Below are positions 15,013 to 23,707 of a stretch of 61,391 nt of DNA, piece by piece. Location of the stretch: assembly GCA_003598015.1 (NCBI GenBank), contig QZKE01000096.1, positions 1 through 61,391 on the forward strand, written 5' to 3'. The stretch is from Actinomycetota bacterium. GTDB taxonomy: Bacteria; Actinomycetota; Geothermincolia; Geothermincolales; RBG-13-55-18. The notes under the pieces are model-generated. The model had not been told where the DNA came from and ran no database searches. It saw only the letters and a program-made list of their open reading frames with translations. A program made the translations under genes and the position numbers. Every line of letters begins with the position of its first letter. The first letter of the stretch is position 1.

Positions 15013-16416
15013 ATGGCAGGGAACGTAAAAGGGAAAAAGGTAGTGGTCATCGGGACGGGTATCGGCGGCGCGAGCGTGGCGGCGCTTCTGGCCCGGGATG
15101 GAGTGGAGGTCACCGTCCTGGAGAGAAACAGCTTTCCAGGGGGCAAAGCGGCAAGTTTTGAACGGGAAGGTTTCATCTACGATACCGGCGTGCACTGGCT
15201 GGCACGTGGCGACAAGGGGCCCATGGGTGAGATCGCGGACATCGTCGGGGCGGAGATCAAGTTCCGGACCATGAATACCGCGATGCAGTATACCACGGGT
15301 GGTCGTACGGCCCATCTCGCTCAGAACATGGACGAGGAAGAGTCGTTGCAGAAGCTCTTCGAGGAGATAGGGGTGCTGCCCGAAAACCGCGAGGGTGCAC
15401 ATGCCCTTTTCAAAGACCTCGCCAGGGAGCGTTCCCCCGAGGAACTGGAGGAGTTGGACGAGGTATCGTTCGCGGAATATATCGCCCGCTTCGTCGACGA
15501 CGAGCAGCTGAACCGGGTAATGGACGGTTTTACGGGCATGTATATGTGTATATCACGCCGGGCTGCTTCCACCGGAGAGTTCATCCTCTGTTTCTCCGGC
15601 CAGGCAAAAGAGAAGAACTTGTGCTATCCCCTGGGTGGGATGCGGGCCGTGCCCATTGCCTACCTGGATGCCCTGGAATCCATGGGCGGAGAGTTGCGCT
15701 ACTCTACCCCCGTGGAGCGTATAGTGCTCGAAGGAGGTAAGGTGCGGGGTGTAGAGGCAGGCGGCTTTGTTCCCGCGGATGTGGTCATCAGCAACAACGG
15801 CGTCAAGGAGACCATCGCCCTTGCGGGGCGTCATAATTTTCCCGACGATTACCTGGCCATGGCGGACAGCCTGCGGCTCTCCTTCGGTGCGGTAAGCGTG
15901 AAATACGCCCTCAACGCCGAGGTGGTCACGTCGCCACTATCCTGCTACTTCCCGGATTTCAGGGATCAGAGCATGGTCGAGAGGCAGGCCGCTATCTTCG
16001 TGCCCGTTCCGTCCGCCGCCGATCCATCTCTGGCGCCTCCCGGGTGCCAGCTGGTTCTAGCGGGTTCCCTGGCTCCACCTGGTCTCGAGGAGCCGGAGCA
16101 GGCCAAGGCGATCTGCGACGAAATGCTGGACCGCATAGAGAACACCATGCAGGATCTCTATCCCGATATCGAGAAGCACGTCGTCTGGAAGATCCGCACC
16201 GATACCCGATATATCGCCGAGATATCCGGACGGTGGACGGGTGAGGTGATCGGTATCGCACAGAACCGCCACCAGGTGGGCAAGAACCGTCCCTCCAGCG
16301 TCACCCCCGTGCAGGGTCTCTACCTGGTGGGGGCGGATGCGGGAGGGCGCGGCGTCGGTACGGAGATGGCCGCGGACAGCGCCCTGAACCTCTGGAGGAT
16401 GCTGCGCAACGCCTAG
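15013..16416 (+). CDS. CrtI/retinol-saturase-like FAD oxidoreductase
   Basis: Flavoprotein of 467 residues in the phytoene desaturase/carotenoid isomerase superfamily. The N-terminal Rossmann motif VVVIGTGIGGASVAALL (about 10-26) and the following 'LERNSFPGGKAASFEREGF.YDTG' are diagnostic, and the C-terminal 'GLYLVGADAGGRGVGTEMAADSALNLW' closes the FAD site. Members saturate, desaturate or isomerise polyprenoid or other hydrophobic substrates, often at membranes. No carotenoid genes are adjacent, so the substrate is open. A GGAGG site precedes the ATG. It has a long leader with a predicted RNA fold. Confidence 0.85.
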   Translation: MAGNVKGKKVVVIGTGIGGASVAALLARDGVEVTVLERNSFPGGKAASFEREGFIYDTGVHWLARGDKGPMGEIADIVGAEIKFRTMNTAMQYTTGGRTAHLAQNMDEEESLQKLFEEIGVLPENREGAHALFKDLARERSPEELEELDEVSFAEYIARFVDDEQLNRVMDGFTGMYMCISRRAASTGEFILCFSGQAKEKNLCYPLGGMRAVPIAYLDALESMGGELRYSTPVERIVLEGGKVRGVEAGGFVPADVVISNNGVKETIALAGRHNFPDDYLAMADSLRLSFGAVSVKYALNAEVVTSPLSCYFPDFRDQSMVERQAAIFVPVPSAADPSLAPPGCQLVLAGSLAPPGLEEPEQAKAICDEMLDRIENTMQDLYPDIEKHVVWKIRTDTRYIAEISGRWTGEVIGIAQNRHQVGKNRPSSVTPVQGLYLVGADAGGRGVGTEMAADSALNLWRMLRNA

Positions 16417-16473
16417 TCGTGCCAACCCCACGAGTTGTCGATGCTGATATTCGGGACGGGACCGCACGAAACT

Positions 16474-16545
16474 GGCTGTGAGCTATGGTGTTTCCACGGG
16501 CTGTAGGCCATGGTGATACCCACGGGCTGCGAGCTGCGATGCTAT
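16474..16545. repeat. Three degenerate 25-26-base tandem repeats
   Basis: Units begin at 16474, 16499 and 16525 with the pattern GGCTGTGAGC-ATGGTG-CCACG. The third unit runs into the stop codon of the minus-strand diguanylate cyclase (stop at 16542-16544). They fill the gap between two convergent genes. Confidence 0.7.
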
Positions 16546-18011
16546 GCGCGGAAGCGGACGCAATTGCGTCCCGCTTCCTTCGCTTCGTAGAGAGCGGCGT
16601 CCGCCTTGGCCACGATATCGGAGCGCTTCTCTATACCGGATGACGGGAACGATGTCACCCCCTGGCTTACGGTCACGCCCACCGCCTTGCCTTTGGACGG
16701 GGGAAAATCGTGGTTCTCCACCGCCATGCGGATACGATCCGCCGTGAGGACGGCGTCTTCGAGGTCGGTCTCCGGGAGAAGGATGGCGAACTCCTCGCCG
16801 CCGTAGCGGGCCAGTATATCCATGGTCCTCAGGCATCCTTTGACCAGGCTGGCCATGTCCTTGAGTATCTCGTCCCCGTAGAGGTGGCCGTAGGTGTCGT
16901 TGAGGCGCTTGAAGAGGTCGATGTCCAGCATGATCAGCGAGAAGGTCGTGTTGTAACGGCTGGCGCGCTTGAACTCTTTTTCGAAGAGCTCCTGGAAGAA
17001 GCGGTGGTTGTAGATCTTGGTGAGACCGTCGGTGATGGCCATGCGCTTGGCGCCCTCGTAGAGTCTGGCGTTGTCCAGGATCATGGTCAGCTCGTTGCTG
17101 ACCAGGTTGAGGATTACGGGCGCGTCACGCCGGAAGGCCGGGGTGGGAGGCCCGGACACTACGAGTACCCCGATAACCGTCTTGTGGGCCGTCAGGGGAA
17201 TATGGACGTATGCCGGCTTGGGCTGCTTTTCCGGAGAGGTTCCGTCCACGCGGTCCTCGTTGAGTATCACCCGCTCGATGAGAGAGGCATCGCTTACCTG
17301 CCATGCGTATCCGATCGCCGTGCGCATGGTCTCCTCCGCCAGCTCCTCCAGGGTTTCTCGGGAACAGGAATGGTTGGCGTAGAGGTACAGCTCCTGCTCT
17401 GCCAGGAACAGCAAGCTGCCCTCGTTGTAATTGAACAGTTTCTCGAGGATCTCGAAGACGGAGTTGACGGTCTCCGGGAAGTCCTGCAGCGAACCGGAGA
17501 GCGAGGCGATGTCGTTGAGGATGGTGGTCTCGTACAGCTTGCGGTCGAGGAGATCCGTGATCTTGTCTATGACATAGTCCTCGCTGACCTCTTTCTTGCG
17601 TTTGCGGGAGAGTACCTTCTGTTCCTCGTATTCCCCGGACTGGGACAGCAGTTCATCGACCTTATCCAGCAGGTGCTCGGGCTTGAAGCCCTTGGTGATG
17701 TAGGCGTCGGCACCCGCCTTGAGCCCCCAGAACATATCACTCTGGTGTTCCCTTCCGGTGAGCACGATCACCGGCATCCAGGAGGTCAGTTGATCCTCCT
17801 TGAGCAGGCGGCAGACCTGATAGCCTTTTATCTTCGGCATCTCGATGTCCAGGATCATCAGGTCCGGCAGCAACGAGAAAGCCATGACGGCGGCCTCTAT
17901 CCCGTCCCACGCAACATCGACCTCGTAGCCCGCCTGTTCCAATATAGAGCTGGTGACCTTGACCACCAGCTTGTTGTCGTCGGCTAGAAGCACATGCCCC
18001 TTTTTGCCCAT
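16542..18011 (-). CDS. Response regulator with GAF and GGDEF domains (diguanylate cyclase)
   Basis: Cytoplasmic signalling protein of 489 residues. A receiver domain (about 5-125, phospho-acceptor Asp55 in LMILDIEMP) is followed by a linker, a GAF-like domain (about 165-310) and a GGDEF domain (about 325-489). The active-site motif is GGEEF (404-408) and the allosteric inhibitory RxxD is present as RTMD nine residues upstream, as in PleD. It should therefore make cyclic di-GMP from GTP when phosphorylated, with product inhibition. No kinase, PilZ or EAL gene adjoins it. CpaB follows on the same strand about 170 bases upstream in coordinate order, hinting at surface-structure control. Confidence 0.93.
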   Translation of the reverse strand: MGKKGHVLLADDNKLVVKVTSSILEQAGYEVDVAWDGIEAAVMAFSLLPDLMILDIEMPKIKGYQVCRLLKEDQLTSWMPVIVLTGREHQSDMFWGLKAGADAYITKGFKPEHLLDKVDELLSQSGEYEEQKVLSRKRKKEVSEDYVIDKITDLLDRKLYETTILNDIASLSGSLQDFPETVNSVFEILEKLFNYNEGSLLFLAEQELYLYANHSCSRETLEELAEETMRTAIGYAWQVSDASLIERVILNEDRVDGTSPEKQPKPAYVHIPLTAHKTVIGVLVVSGPPTPAFRRDAPVILNLVSNELTMILDNARLYEGAKRMAITDGLTKIYNHRFFQELFEKEFKRASRYNTTFSLIMLDIDLFKRLNDTYGHLYGDEILKDMASLVKGCLRTMDILARYGGEEFAILLPETDLEDAVLTADRIRMAVENHDFPPSKGKAVGVTVSQGVTSFPSSGIEKRSDIVAKADAALYEAKEAGRNCVRFRA

Positions 18012-18182
18012 GGCTGTATCTCCTGTTCTACAGGTTGTGCGCTTGATTTATCGGCGTGCAGGCGCTTGAGGTTGAACCCGAGGGTAACGGAGAGGAATGA
18101 GTGAACGGACCGTCTGCGGTCTGTGGCAGGACCCCTCGATTCACGCTCCTCCATACATCGTGGCGGGATGGTACGGCAATGT

Positions 18183-18854
18183 CTACATACCATTCCGTGG
18201 GCGTAGCAGTATCTCTACTTCGCCTTTGCTCTGGGCGGCCGCCAACCTGCAAGCCTCTTCGCAGGTAAGCTGCAGCAGTATACAGGCATCCGAGCCGTCT
18301 ACCGCGGCCGCCCCGATCTCTCCGTCGGGCGCGTAACGCGCTATCCCGAACACCGAGATGACCTCTACGTTCTCCAACAGGAGATCCACGCCTTCGCCTG
18401 CCGCTGCCAGGATGTCGATGCGGCTTCCGGGGGGCAGCTCGCCGGCGGGGAAGCAGACGCTGGATGAAGGAAGGGGATAGGCACGGAAGCCCTTGTCCAG
18501 GGATTCGCAAGTCACGCTGCCGTCCCCCGGCTGCAGAAGCGCGCTCTCGAGCAGGGGCTCCCCCTCCCGCAAGGCGTGGCGCAGGGAGGCGCCGGTCAGC
18601 GCGAGGGGGTCGGTGCAGGTGCCGGGCAGCAGGTAACGGTCGGGGAAATCGACCAGGGAGAGACAGGACGAATCGAGCACTTCCCCGGCTTCCAGGTCCC
18701 GCGCGGCTACCACGAGGTGGATCAGGCTGCCGCTCTCCGCTATGCGCGAACGAAGGTTATGCAGGTATGCGAAGAGGGTTATCGCGGCCAGGGCGGCAGC
18801 CGCGATGGAGACCACGAGGTAGAAGCGTGAGGAACGTGAGGAGAATCTGGACAT
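18183..18854 (-). CDS. cpaB: CpaB/RcpC-like SAF-domain pilus assembly protein
   Basis: Membrane-anchored protein of 223 residues. One N-terminal helix (about 12-29) is followed by a SAF domain ('VVAARDLEAGEVLDSSCLSLVDFPDRY', about 46-105) and an RcpC-like region ('PAGELPPGSRIDIL', 'LQLTCEEACRLAAAQSKGEVEILLRPR'). CpaB proteins belong to Flp/Tad pilus assembly and sit outside the membrane. No other tad genes are in the window, so it is an orphan here. The ATG has AAGGA upstream. SAF domains also occur in flagellar FlgA, but the length and C-terminal repeat fit CpaB. Confidence 0.85.
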   Translation of the reverse strand: MSRFSSRSSRFYLVVSIAAAALAAITLFAYLHNLRSRIAESGSLIHLVVAARDLEAGEVLDSSCLSLVDFPDRYLLPGTCTDPLALTGASLRHALREGEPLLESALLQPGDGSVTCESLDKGFRAYPLPSSSVCFPAGELPPGSRIDILAAAGEGVDLLLENVEVISVFGIARYAPDGEIGAAAVDGSDACILLQLTCEEACRLAAAQSKGEVEILLRPRNGM

Positions 18855-18932
18855 ACCGCGTCCTTTCTCGAGAAGGCGGCCGTGCTTGCCGGTGGTTCAC
18901 CAGGGGAACGGCCGCAGAGCGAACCGGTGTGA

Positions 18933-18960
18933 GGGTCAGGCTGCCGGCCTCGAGTGACCC
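18933..18960 (-). terminator. Hairpin downstream of the E1-like gene
   Basis: GGGTCA (18933-18938) and TGACCC (18955-18960) enclose an inner GC palindrome. It lies 20 bases past the stop of the minus-strand E1-like gene. No clear T-tract is seen on that strand. Confidence 0.5.
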
Positions 18961-18979
18961 TTTCTTCTGTGGACCGGCC

Positions 18980-19816
18980 TCACTTCAAGGGGATGAACTG
19001 ATAAAGGTTGGTGGAGGTATCCACCAGCAGGAAGCCATGGCGCAGGGGTTCTCCGCCGCAGAGGATCTTAACCGCCTCCATTACCTGCAGCGAGGCTATG
19101 AGGGCGGGTGTGGTGGGTGGGTTACCCAGAATGGTCTCCACTCCCTTGTCCTCTCCTGATGCGTATATGGCTCGCAGGCCGGGGTCGCCGGGGAAGATGG
19201 TCATGACCTGTCCGGAATCCCCGGCGATGGCGCCGTGCACCATGGGGATGCCCAGCCTGGCGCAACCCTCTTCCAGGGCCAGCCGGGAGGAGACGGTGTC
19301 CAGGGCGTCGATGACCACGTCTGCGCCGGAAAATATCTCCGGGATGTCGTCTGCATCCACGAAGAGGTGGCAGGTCCTGACGTCCAATGCGGAATTCATG
19401 GCGGCAACTCTCTCCTCGGCGACCCGGACCTTTGGCCGTCCCAGGTCGGACTCGAAACAGAGATCCTGGCGGTTGAGGTTATCCTCTGCGAACGTGTCGC
19501 CATCCACGAGTATGAGCCGGCCGAACCCGAAACGTGCGAGCGAGGCGACGATGAACCCCCCCAACCCCCCCAGACCGCAGACCCCTATACAGGAACGCAA
19601 CAGTCTGAGCTGGCCTTCTATACCGATGGTCCCGATATTGCGCGCGTAGCGGGTGGGGATTACGCCACATTCAAGGGCGGCGGCTTCCACGTCCAGAGGC
19701 GAAATGCCCCTCGCCATGGCGATGCGGCGCGTCGCCGCAAGGTCTATGGATGGCGCCCCGCCATCCCCTGCCGTCTCCAGCTCAGACCTTATCGCAGCGA
19801 TCAAGTCCTCATGCAT
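18980..19816 (-). CDS. ThiF/MoeB/HesA-type E1-like adenylyltransferase
   Basis: E1-like enzyme of 278 residues that would adenylate the C-terminal glycine of a ubiquitin-like carrier. The nucleotide motif is GLGGLGG (81-87), followed by LVDGD (about 103-107) and the arginine of NLNRQ (113-117), all needed for ATP use. The zinc-binding CxxC pairs of MoeB/ThiF are not seen and the family's rhodanese extension is absent. An added N-terminal helical segment (1-60) is present. The MoaD-like carrier at 12854 is a candidate partner. The ATG at 19816 is chosen because a near-consensus promoter ends six bases before it, which implies a leaderless mRNA. An ATG at 19858 lies inside the promoter. Confidence 0.85.
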   Translation of the reverse strand: MHEDLIAAIRSELETAGDGGAPSIDLAATRRIAMARGISPLDVEAAALECGVIPTRYARNIGTIGIEGQLRLLRSCIGVCGLGGLGGFIVASLARFGFGRLILVDGDTFAEDNLNRQDLCFESDLGRPKVRVAEERVAAMNSALDVRTCHLFVDADDIPEIFSGADVVIDALDTVSSRLALEEGCARLGIPMVHGAIAGDSGQVMTIFPGDPGLRAIYASGEDKGVETILGNPPTTPALIASLQVMEAVKILCGGEPLRHGFLLVDTSTNLYQFIPLK

Positions 19817-19822
19817 GAGTGA

Positions 19823-19851
19823 ATTATATAACATAGCTAACTTATATACAA
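19823..19851 (-). promoter_or_regulatory. Promoter giving a leaderless mRNA
   Basis: On the minus strand TTGTAT (19851-19846) and a perfect TATAAT (19828-19823) are 17 bases apart. The -10 ends six bases before the ATG at 19816, so the transcript should start at or next to the start codon. Confidence 0.7.
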
Positions 19852-19915
19852 GAGGCATGCCCTGGACGCGGGATATTGAGTAGCGGAGTGCCTTTCGTCA
19901 AAGCCATGCACACTT

Positions 19916-20004
19916 GGGGTCATGCCTGGAACGTGCCCGTCCCCACCTGATGATTCACCATTGCTAAGGTATCTTTTCACCAGGCACGTTCCAGGCCTGA
20001 CCCC
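19916..20004. repeat. Long inverted repeat with 22-base arms
   Basis: The arm starting GGGGTCATGCCTGGAA (19916-19937) pairs with its complement ending CCAGGCCTGACCCC (19983-20004) with one mismatch around a 45-base loop. The arms start and end in GGGGTC/GACCCC, like several other palindromes in the window, but the stem sequence is unrelated. Confidence 0.8.
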
Positions 20005-20005
20005 G

Positions 20006-20039
20006 CAAAAAAGGCCCTGCCCGTACTGGCAGGGCCTTT
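20006..20039 (-). terminator. Intrinsic terminator of the nitronate monooxygenase gene
   Basis: AAGGCCCTGCC (20011-20021) and GGCAGGGCCTT (20028-20038) form an 11-base-pair stem. On the minus strand it is followed directly by six T residues. This is the clearest rho-independent terminator in the window. Confidence 0.9.
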
Positions 20040-20063
20040 ATTGGAAAGATACAGCTGGCGGAT

Positions 20064-21113
20064 TTAACCTTCCGCCTTTTTCGCGAGTTCCCTCATGACC
20101 TCCTCCGCCTCTTTGACCGTCCTCTCGATGACCTCCTTTACGGTCGGGATATCGTGCATGAGGCCGGTGACCTGGCCCACGGGGAGCACGCCGTTCTCGA
20201 TGTCCCCCTTCTCCGTTGCTATGCGGATCTGCTTGAAAGCATTGGCCATGAAGGCGAGCTGACGGGCGTTCTCCCAGCCCGAAGCCAATACTCCCACGAA
20301 CAGCTTGTAATAAGGGAGTTTCAGCATCTGGGCTATGGAGCGCGAGTTGGGTATGGCCTTCAGGTAATCCACGGGGGTAAGGCCGTGCTTGATGGACTTG
20401 CGCGCCGCCGGGGTATCCAGTATGCGGCACCACAGGCCGTCGAAGTTCTTGGAGAAAAGCGTATCGTAGACGTCCTTTTCCAGGGAGAGCTGCTTGTAGT
20501 TGTCGTGCAGCGGGCTTTCGACGGTGGTCATCAATCTGGTGCCCATGGCCACTCCATCAGCCCCCAAAGCCAGGGCCGCCGCCAGGCCCCTGCCGTCACC
20601 AACGCCACCGGCGGCAATGACCGGTATGTCCAGGCCGGAGTCGAGGCTGGGAACCAGGCAGAAGGTGGTGACCTCCTCGCCGTGGGCCGCCGCCTCGTTT
20701 CCGGTGGCGATGACGCCGTCGCAGCCGTAGTCCTGAGCCCGCTTGGCGTGGCGGAGGTTGGTCACCGTGGCCAGCACCTTGCCGCCGTATTCGTGGGCCA
20801 TCTGCACGATCCAGTCACCCTTCCCGAGAGAGAAATTGATCACCGGGACCTTCTCCTCAAGCAGCACCACCGCGTTCTGGGCTGCGCCGGGAAAGAGAAG
20901 CGAGACATTGGCGCCAAAGGGCTTGTCGGTGAGGGAACGGATCTCCTTCACGGCAGCCCTGGTCTCCTCTGCGTCCAGCACGCCGGTTGCGAGCAGACCC
21001 AGGCCTCCGGCTTCGGAGACCGCCGCCACCATCTTGGGGATGCTGATCCAACTCATGCCGGATAAAAGGATGGGATGTTCTATCCCCAGTGTCTCGGTAA
21101 TGCGTGTTTTCAT
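20064..21113 (-). CDS. Nitronate monooxygenase / FabK-like FMN enzyme
   Basis: FMN-dependent TIM-barrel protein of 349 residues of the 2-nitropropane dioxygenase family. Family motifs include 'IEHPILLSGMSWIS', 'VAAVSEAGGLGLLATG', the phosphate-binding 'IPVIAAGGVGDGRGLAAALALGADGVAMGTRLM' and 'GHTVKEVIERT'-type C-terminal helices. Members oxidise alkyl nitronates or, as FabK, reduce enoyl-ACP; the sequence alone does not separate the two. It stands alone with its own intrinsic terminator. Confidence 0.85.
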   Translation of the reverse strand: MKTRITETLGIEHPILLSGMSWISIPKMVAAVSEAGGLGLLATGVLDAEETRAAVKEIRSLTDKPFGANVSLLFPGAAQNAVVLLEEKVPVINFSLGKGDWIVQMAHEYGGKVLATVTNLRHAKRAQDYGCDGVIATGNEAAAHGEEVTTFCLVPSLDSGLDIPVIAAGGVGDGRGLAAALALGADGVAMGTRLMTTVESPLHDNYKQLSLEKDVYDTLFSKNFDGLWCRILDTPAARKSIKHGLTPVDYLKAIPNSRSIAQMLKLPYYKLFVGVLASGWENARQLAFMANAFKQIRIATEKGDIENGVLPVGQVTGLMHDIPTVKEVIERTVKEAEEVMRELAKKAEG

Positions 21114-21377
21114 GACGAAGCTCCTTCCTCTGATCCATATACCGGCTCTAGACCCTCCCTGATCGGCGGGACGACAGGCTATCCTGGTGTCATATTCGGG
21201 ATGCGCTGCGCATCGATCCCGCCGCCTTGGCTATGGGGCAGGATACGCCGTCCGGCCCGGAAAGCCACGCCTAATTATATCCCAACCATACGCGCAATTC
21301 ATTTCTTACAAGGGTAATCGCATATTGAGCAGTGGTGCTGCGCTTCCAGCGCCGGTCTCGGGTGATAAGAAATGGGG

Positions 21378-22529
21378 TCAGGCTGAGACCCGACCCCGCC
21401 CTGACGACTGTTTCGCCACACGTCGTGCGTCGTCCCTGAAGAGGACTCCGAGCAGGCGTCCTTCCTCCACCACCCAGAGGAACTCTTTCCCTGTGCGCTC
21501 CATCACGAGCATGGCTTCGAAGAGAGGCGTGTCCGCCGTCACTATCTCGTTCGCGCTCACCGGACGCGCCACCTGTTGAGCCGGCGTGGAGGACCACAAC
21601 ACCGGGTCCACCGATCTGACGTCGCCGAAGCGGATAGCGGCGGCAAGCTTTCCCTGCCGGAGCACCGGGACCGTGCTTGTCGGCGCCATCTCCAGGTGGA
21701 GTCTATATACTTCCTCCAGGGTAGTCGAGGAATCCACGGCGGGCACTCCCGATCTTATCAGTTCCCTTACCATCGTGTCGGCAAGGGATACGCGCAGGCG
21801 CACCTGGCGGTAGCTGCCAGCGGCCGCCTGAACGAGGAAAGTCCCGATGAGAATGAACCATACGCTGGCGAAGAGGAGGTCGTTGTGGGCTTGAAACAAG
21901 TCCAGGATGATCAGGGCCACGCCCCCGACTATGAGCAGTCCTCCCACTCCCTCCCCCAGGCGGCTGGCGGTACGGGTGCTCCTTTCCAGGTCGCCCCAGT
22001 GATGCCATAGCATAGACCTGAGTATTCTGCCCCCATCCAGGGGGAAACCGGGTATGAGGTTGAAGGTCCCCAGGCCGAAGTTCACCGCGCAGAGAAGCAT
22101 GAATCCGAAGGAGACCGTTCCGGCCCCCAGGGTGTGGGAAAGATAGGCCGCTCCCCCGAACAGGAGGCTCAATGCGTAGCTGCACAGCGGTCCCGCTGCG
22201 GCCATCTTGAACTCCACGCCGGGTGAGGGTACGTCGCGGCCCATCTGGGCGACCCCTCCGAAGACGAAGAGGGTGATGCGCTTTATGGGTACACCGTTGC
22301 GGTTGGCCACGATGGAATGTGACAGCTCGTGCAGAAGCACGGACACGAAAAAGAAGAAAGTGGTGACCACCGCCATGGGTATATAGAGCGCCGGTGATGA
22401 CGCTGTGTTGATCTGGAAGAACTGCACCACAACCCAGAGGAGGATGAAGAAGACGATGAACCAGCTCCAGTGCAGGTAAACGGATACCCCCCCGAACCTC
22501 GCTACCCGGAAACCTTTCCTTGGGATCAC
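21378..22529 (-). CDS. Site-2 protease (M50 family) with CBS pair
   Basis: Polytopic zinc metalloprotease of 383 residues that cleaves substrates inside the membrane. Zinc motif His67-Glu68-x-x-His71 (LLHELSH) lies in a membrane helix and the third ligand Asp165 is in NLIPGFPLDGGR. Residues about 255-375 form two CBS motifs, which bind adenine nucleotides and may gate the protease. This matches the Rip3/SpoIVFB-like CBS subgroup. It starts with GTG without a clear ribosome site, 30 bases after the MTA phosphorylase stop, so translation may be coupled. Typical substrates are anti-sigma factors; none is adjacent. Confidence 0.92.
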   Translation of the reverse strand: MIPRKGFRVARFGGVSVYLHWSWFIVFFILLWVVVQFFQINTASSPALYIPMAVVTTFFFFVSVLLHELSHSIVANRNGVPIKRITLFVFGGVAQMGRDVPSPGVEFKMAAAGPLCSYALSLLFGGAAYLSHTLGAGTVSFGFMLLCAVNFGLGTFNLIPGFPLDGGRILRSMLWHHWGDLERSTRTASRLGEGVGGLLIVGGVALIILDLFQAHNDLLFASVWFILIGTFLVQAAAGSYRQVRLRVSLADTMVRELIRSGVPAVDSSTTLEEVYRLHLEMAPTSTVPVLRQGKLAAAIRFGDVRSVDPVLWSSTPAQQVARPVSANEIVTADTPLFEAMLVMERTGKEFLWVVEEGRLLGVLFRDDARRVAKQSSGRGRVSA

Positions 22530-22559
22530 TGGCCGATTCTCGGTTTCAGCATGGTCCCA

Positions 22560-23378
22560 CTATATAACGAGGGGGCTTAGGGTCGCCTCATCGAGAACGG
22601 AGGAGCAGGCGCAGGAGAGGTCCCCGGAAAGGGCCGGTACCATCTCGGTGAGCAGGAGCAGCATCCTTTCATTGTTCTCCTCGAATACGCGCCCCACTTC
22701 CTCCGCGGTTACGGATTTCGCCCCCTTTTCGTATGCGACCCAGACGTCCCAGTCAGTGACCAGGGAGATGTTCAGATAGCACATGCCCTGTTCCCTGGCC
22801 AGCGCTACCTCGGGGTACTGGGTCATGTTGATCACGTCCCATCCCTGGGCGTGATACCATTTGCTCTCGGCGCCGGTGCTGAAACGAGGGCCGTTGATGA
22901 TCACCGCCGTGCCGCCGTTGCGGCAGGGAATATCCAGCCTGGCGGCGGTTTCGACGCAGATCTTGCGCATAGCGGGACAGTACGATTCCGAGCAGCTGAT
23001 ATGTATGGCGACGGGCCCATCGTAAAACGTGCAGTCCTGCCGGGAGGTGCGGTCGACGAACTGGTCGCACAGGACGAAGGTCCCCGGCGGTATCTCTCTC
23101 TGCAGGGAGCCACATGCCCCGGGAGCGATGATGCGTTCGACCCCGAACTCATGCATGCCCCATATATTGGCGCGGTAGTTGATACGGTGTGGGGGGTACT
23201 GATGTTGACCTCCATGGCGGGGGAGGAAGGCGACCGGGACACCGTTGAAATCCCCTACTGTGAAGCGGTCACTGGGAGCTCCATAAGGGGTATGGACGGC
23301 ATAGCTCTTCGCGTCCGTCAAGAGCGAATAGAACCCCGAACCACCGAAAATACCGATTTTAACCTGCGGCAGTTGCAT
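22560..23378 (-). CDS. mtnP: S-methyl-5'-thioadenosine phosphorylase family enzyme
   Basis: Nucleoside phosphorylase of 272 residues. The phosphate loop FGGSGFYSLL (11-20), 'PRHGGQHQYPPHRINYRAN' (about 53-71), 'NMTQYPEVALARE' (184-196) and 'VTDWDVW' (about 207-213, base-binding Asp pair) match MTAP rather than inosine/guanosine-specific PNP. It would split 5'-methylthioadenosine into adenine and methylthioribose-1-phosphate for methionine salvage. Substrate preference within the family is known to drift, so an inosine/guanosine role is possible. It is probably co-transcribed with the downstream site-2 protease. Confidence 0.85.
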   Translation of the reverse strand: MQLPQVKIGIFGGSGFYSLLTDAKSYAVHTPYGAPSDRFTVGDFNGVPVAFLPRHGGQHQYPPHRINYRANIWGMHEFGVERIIAPGACGSLQREIPPGTFVLCDQFVDRTSRQDCTFYDGPVAIHISCSESYCPAMRKICVETAARLDIPCRNGGTAVIINGPRFSTGAESKWYHAQGWDVINMTQYPEVALAREQGMCYLNISLVTDWDVWVAYEKGAKSVTAEEVGRVFEENNERMLLLLTEMVPALSGDLSCACSSVLDEATLSPLVI

Positions 23379-23410
23379 GAGACCCCCTTGTGGTTGATAT
23401 AGTGGCCGGA

Positions 23411-23707
23411 TCAGTCACCCGTATGCTTCTTCTCCGGGGACTTATCCTTTTTGTCGGAACTCTTTTCCTTCACCTTCTCGAGCTCTTTCTCGGCTTTTTC
23501 CGGATGCGGTTTTCGGCCACCGTTGTCCGAAGCCGAGCGGGAATCGGTCTTGTAGAAACCGGAACCCTTGAAGATTATCCCCACGGGGTGGAAAAGGCGT
23601 CTCACCTTTCCACCGCACTCAGGACAGCTCTCCACCGTGTCGTCGACCCCGTGTGTCGTCTCGAACTCGCCATCGCAGTCCGTGCACTTGTAGTCGTATG
23701 TCGGCAT
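23411..23707 (-). CDS. FmdB-family zinc ribbon protein
   Basis: Small protein of 98 residues. The N-terminal zinc ribbon has Cys8/Cys11 and Cys28/Cys31 (YKCTDC, SCPECGG) and the 'F.GSGFYKTD' motif typical of FmdB-type regulators. The C-terminal 40 residues are a charged Lys/Glu tail. FmdB was linked to formamidase expression, but the family is broad and the function here is unknown. GAGAGGTG precedes the ATG. The next gene on this strand is the MTA phosphorylase 32 bases on. Confidence 0.85.
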   Translation of the reverse strand: MPTYDYKCTDCDGEFETTHGVDDTVESCPECGGKVRRLFHPVGIIFKGSGFYKTDSRSASDNGGRKPHPEKAEKELEKVKEKSSDKKDKSPEKKHTGD

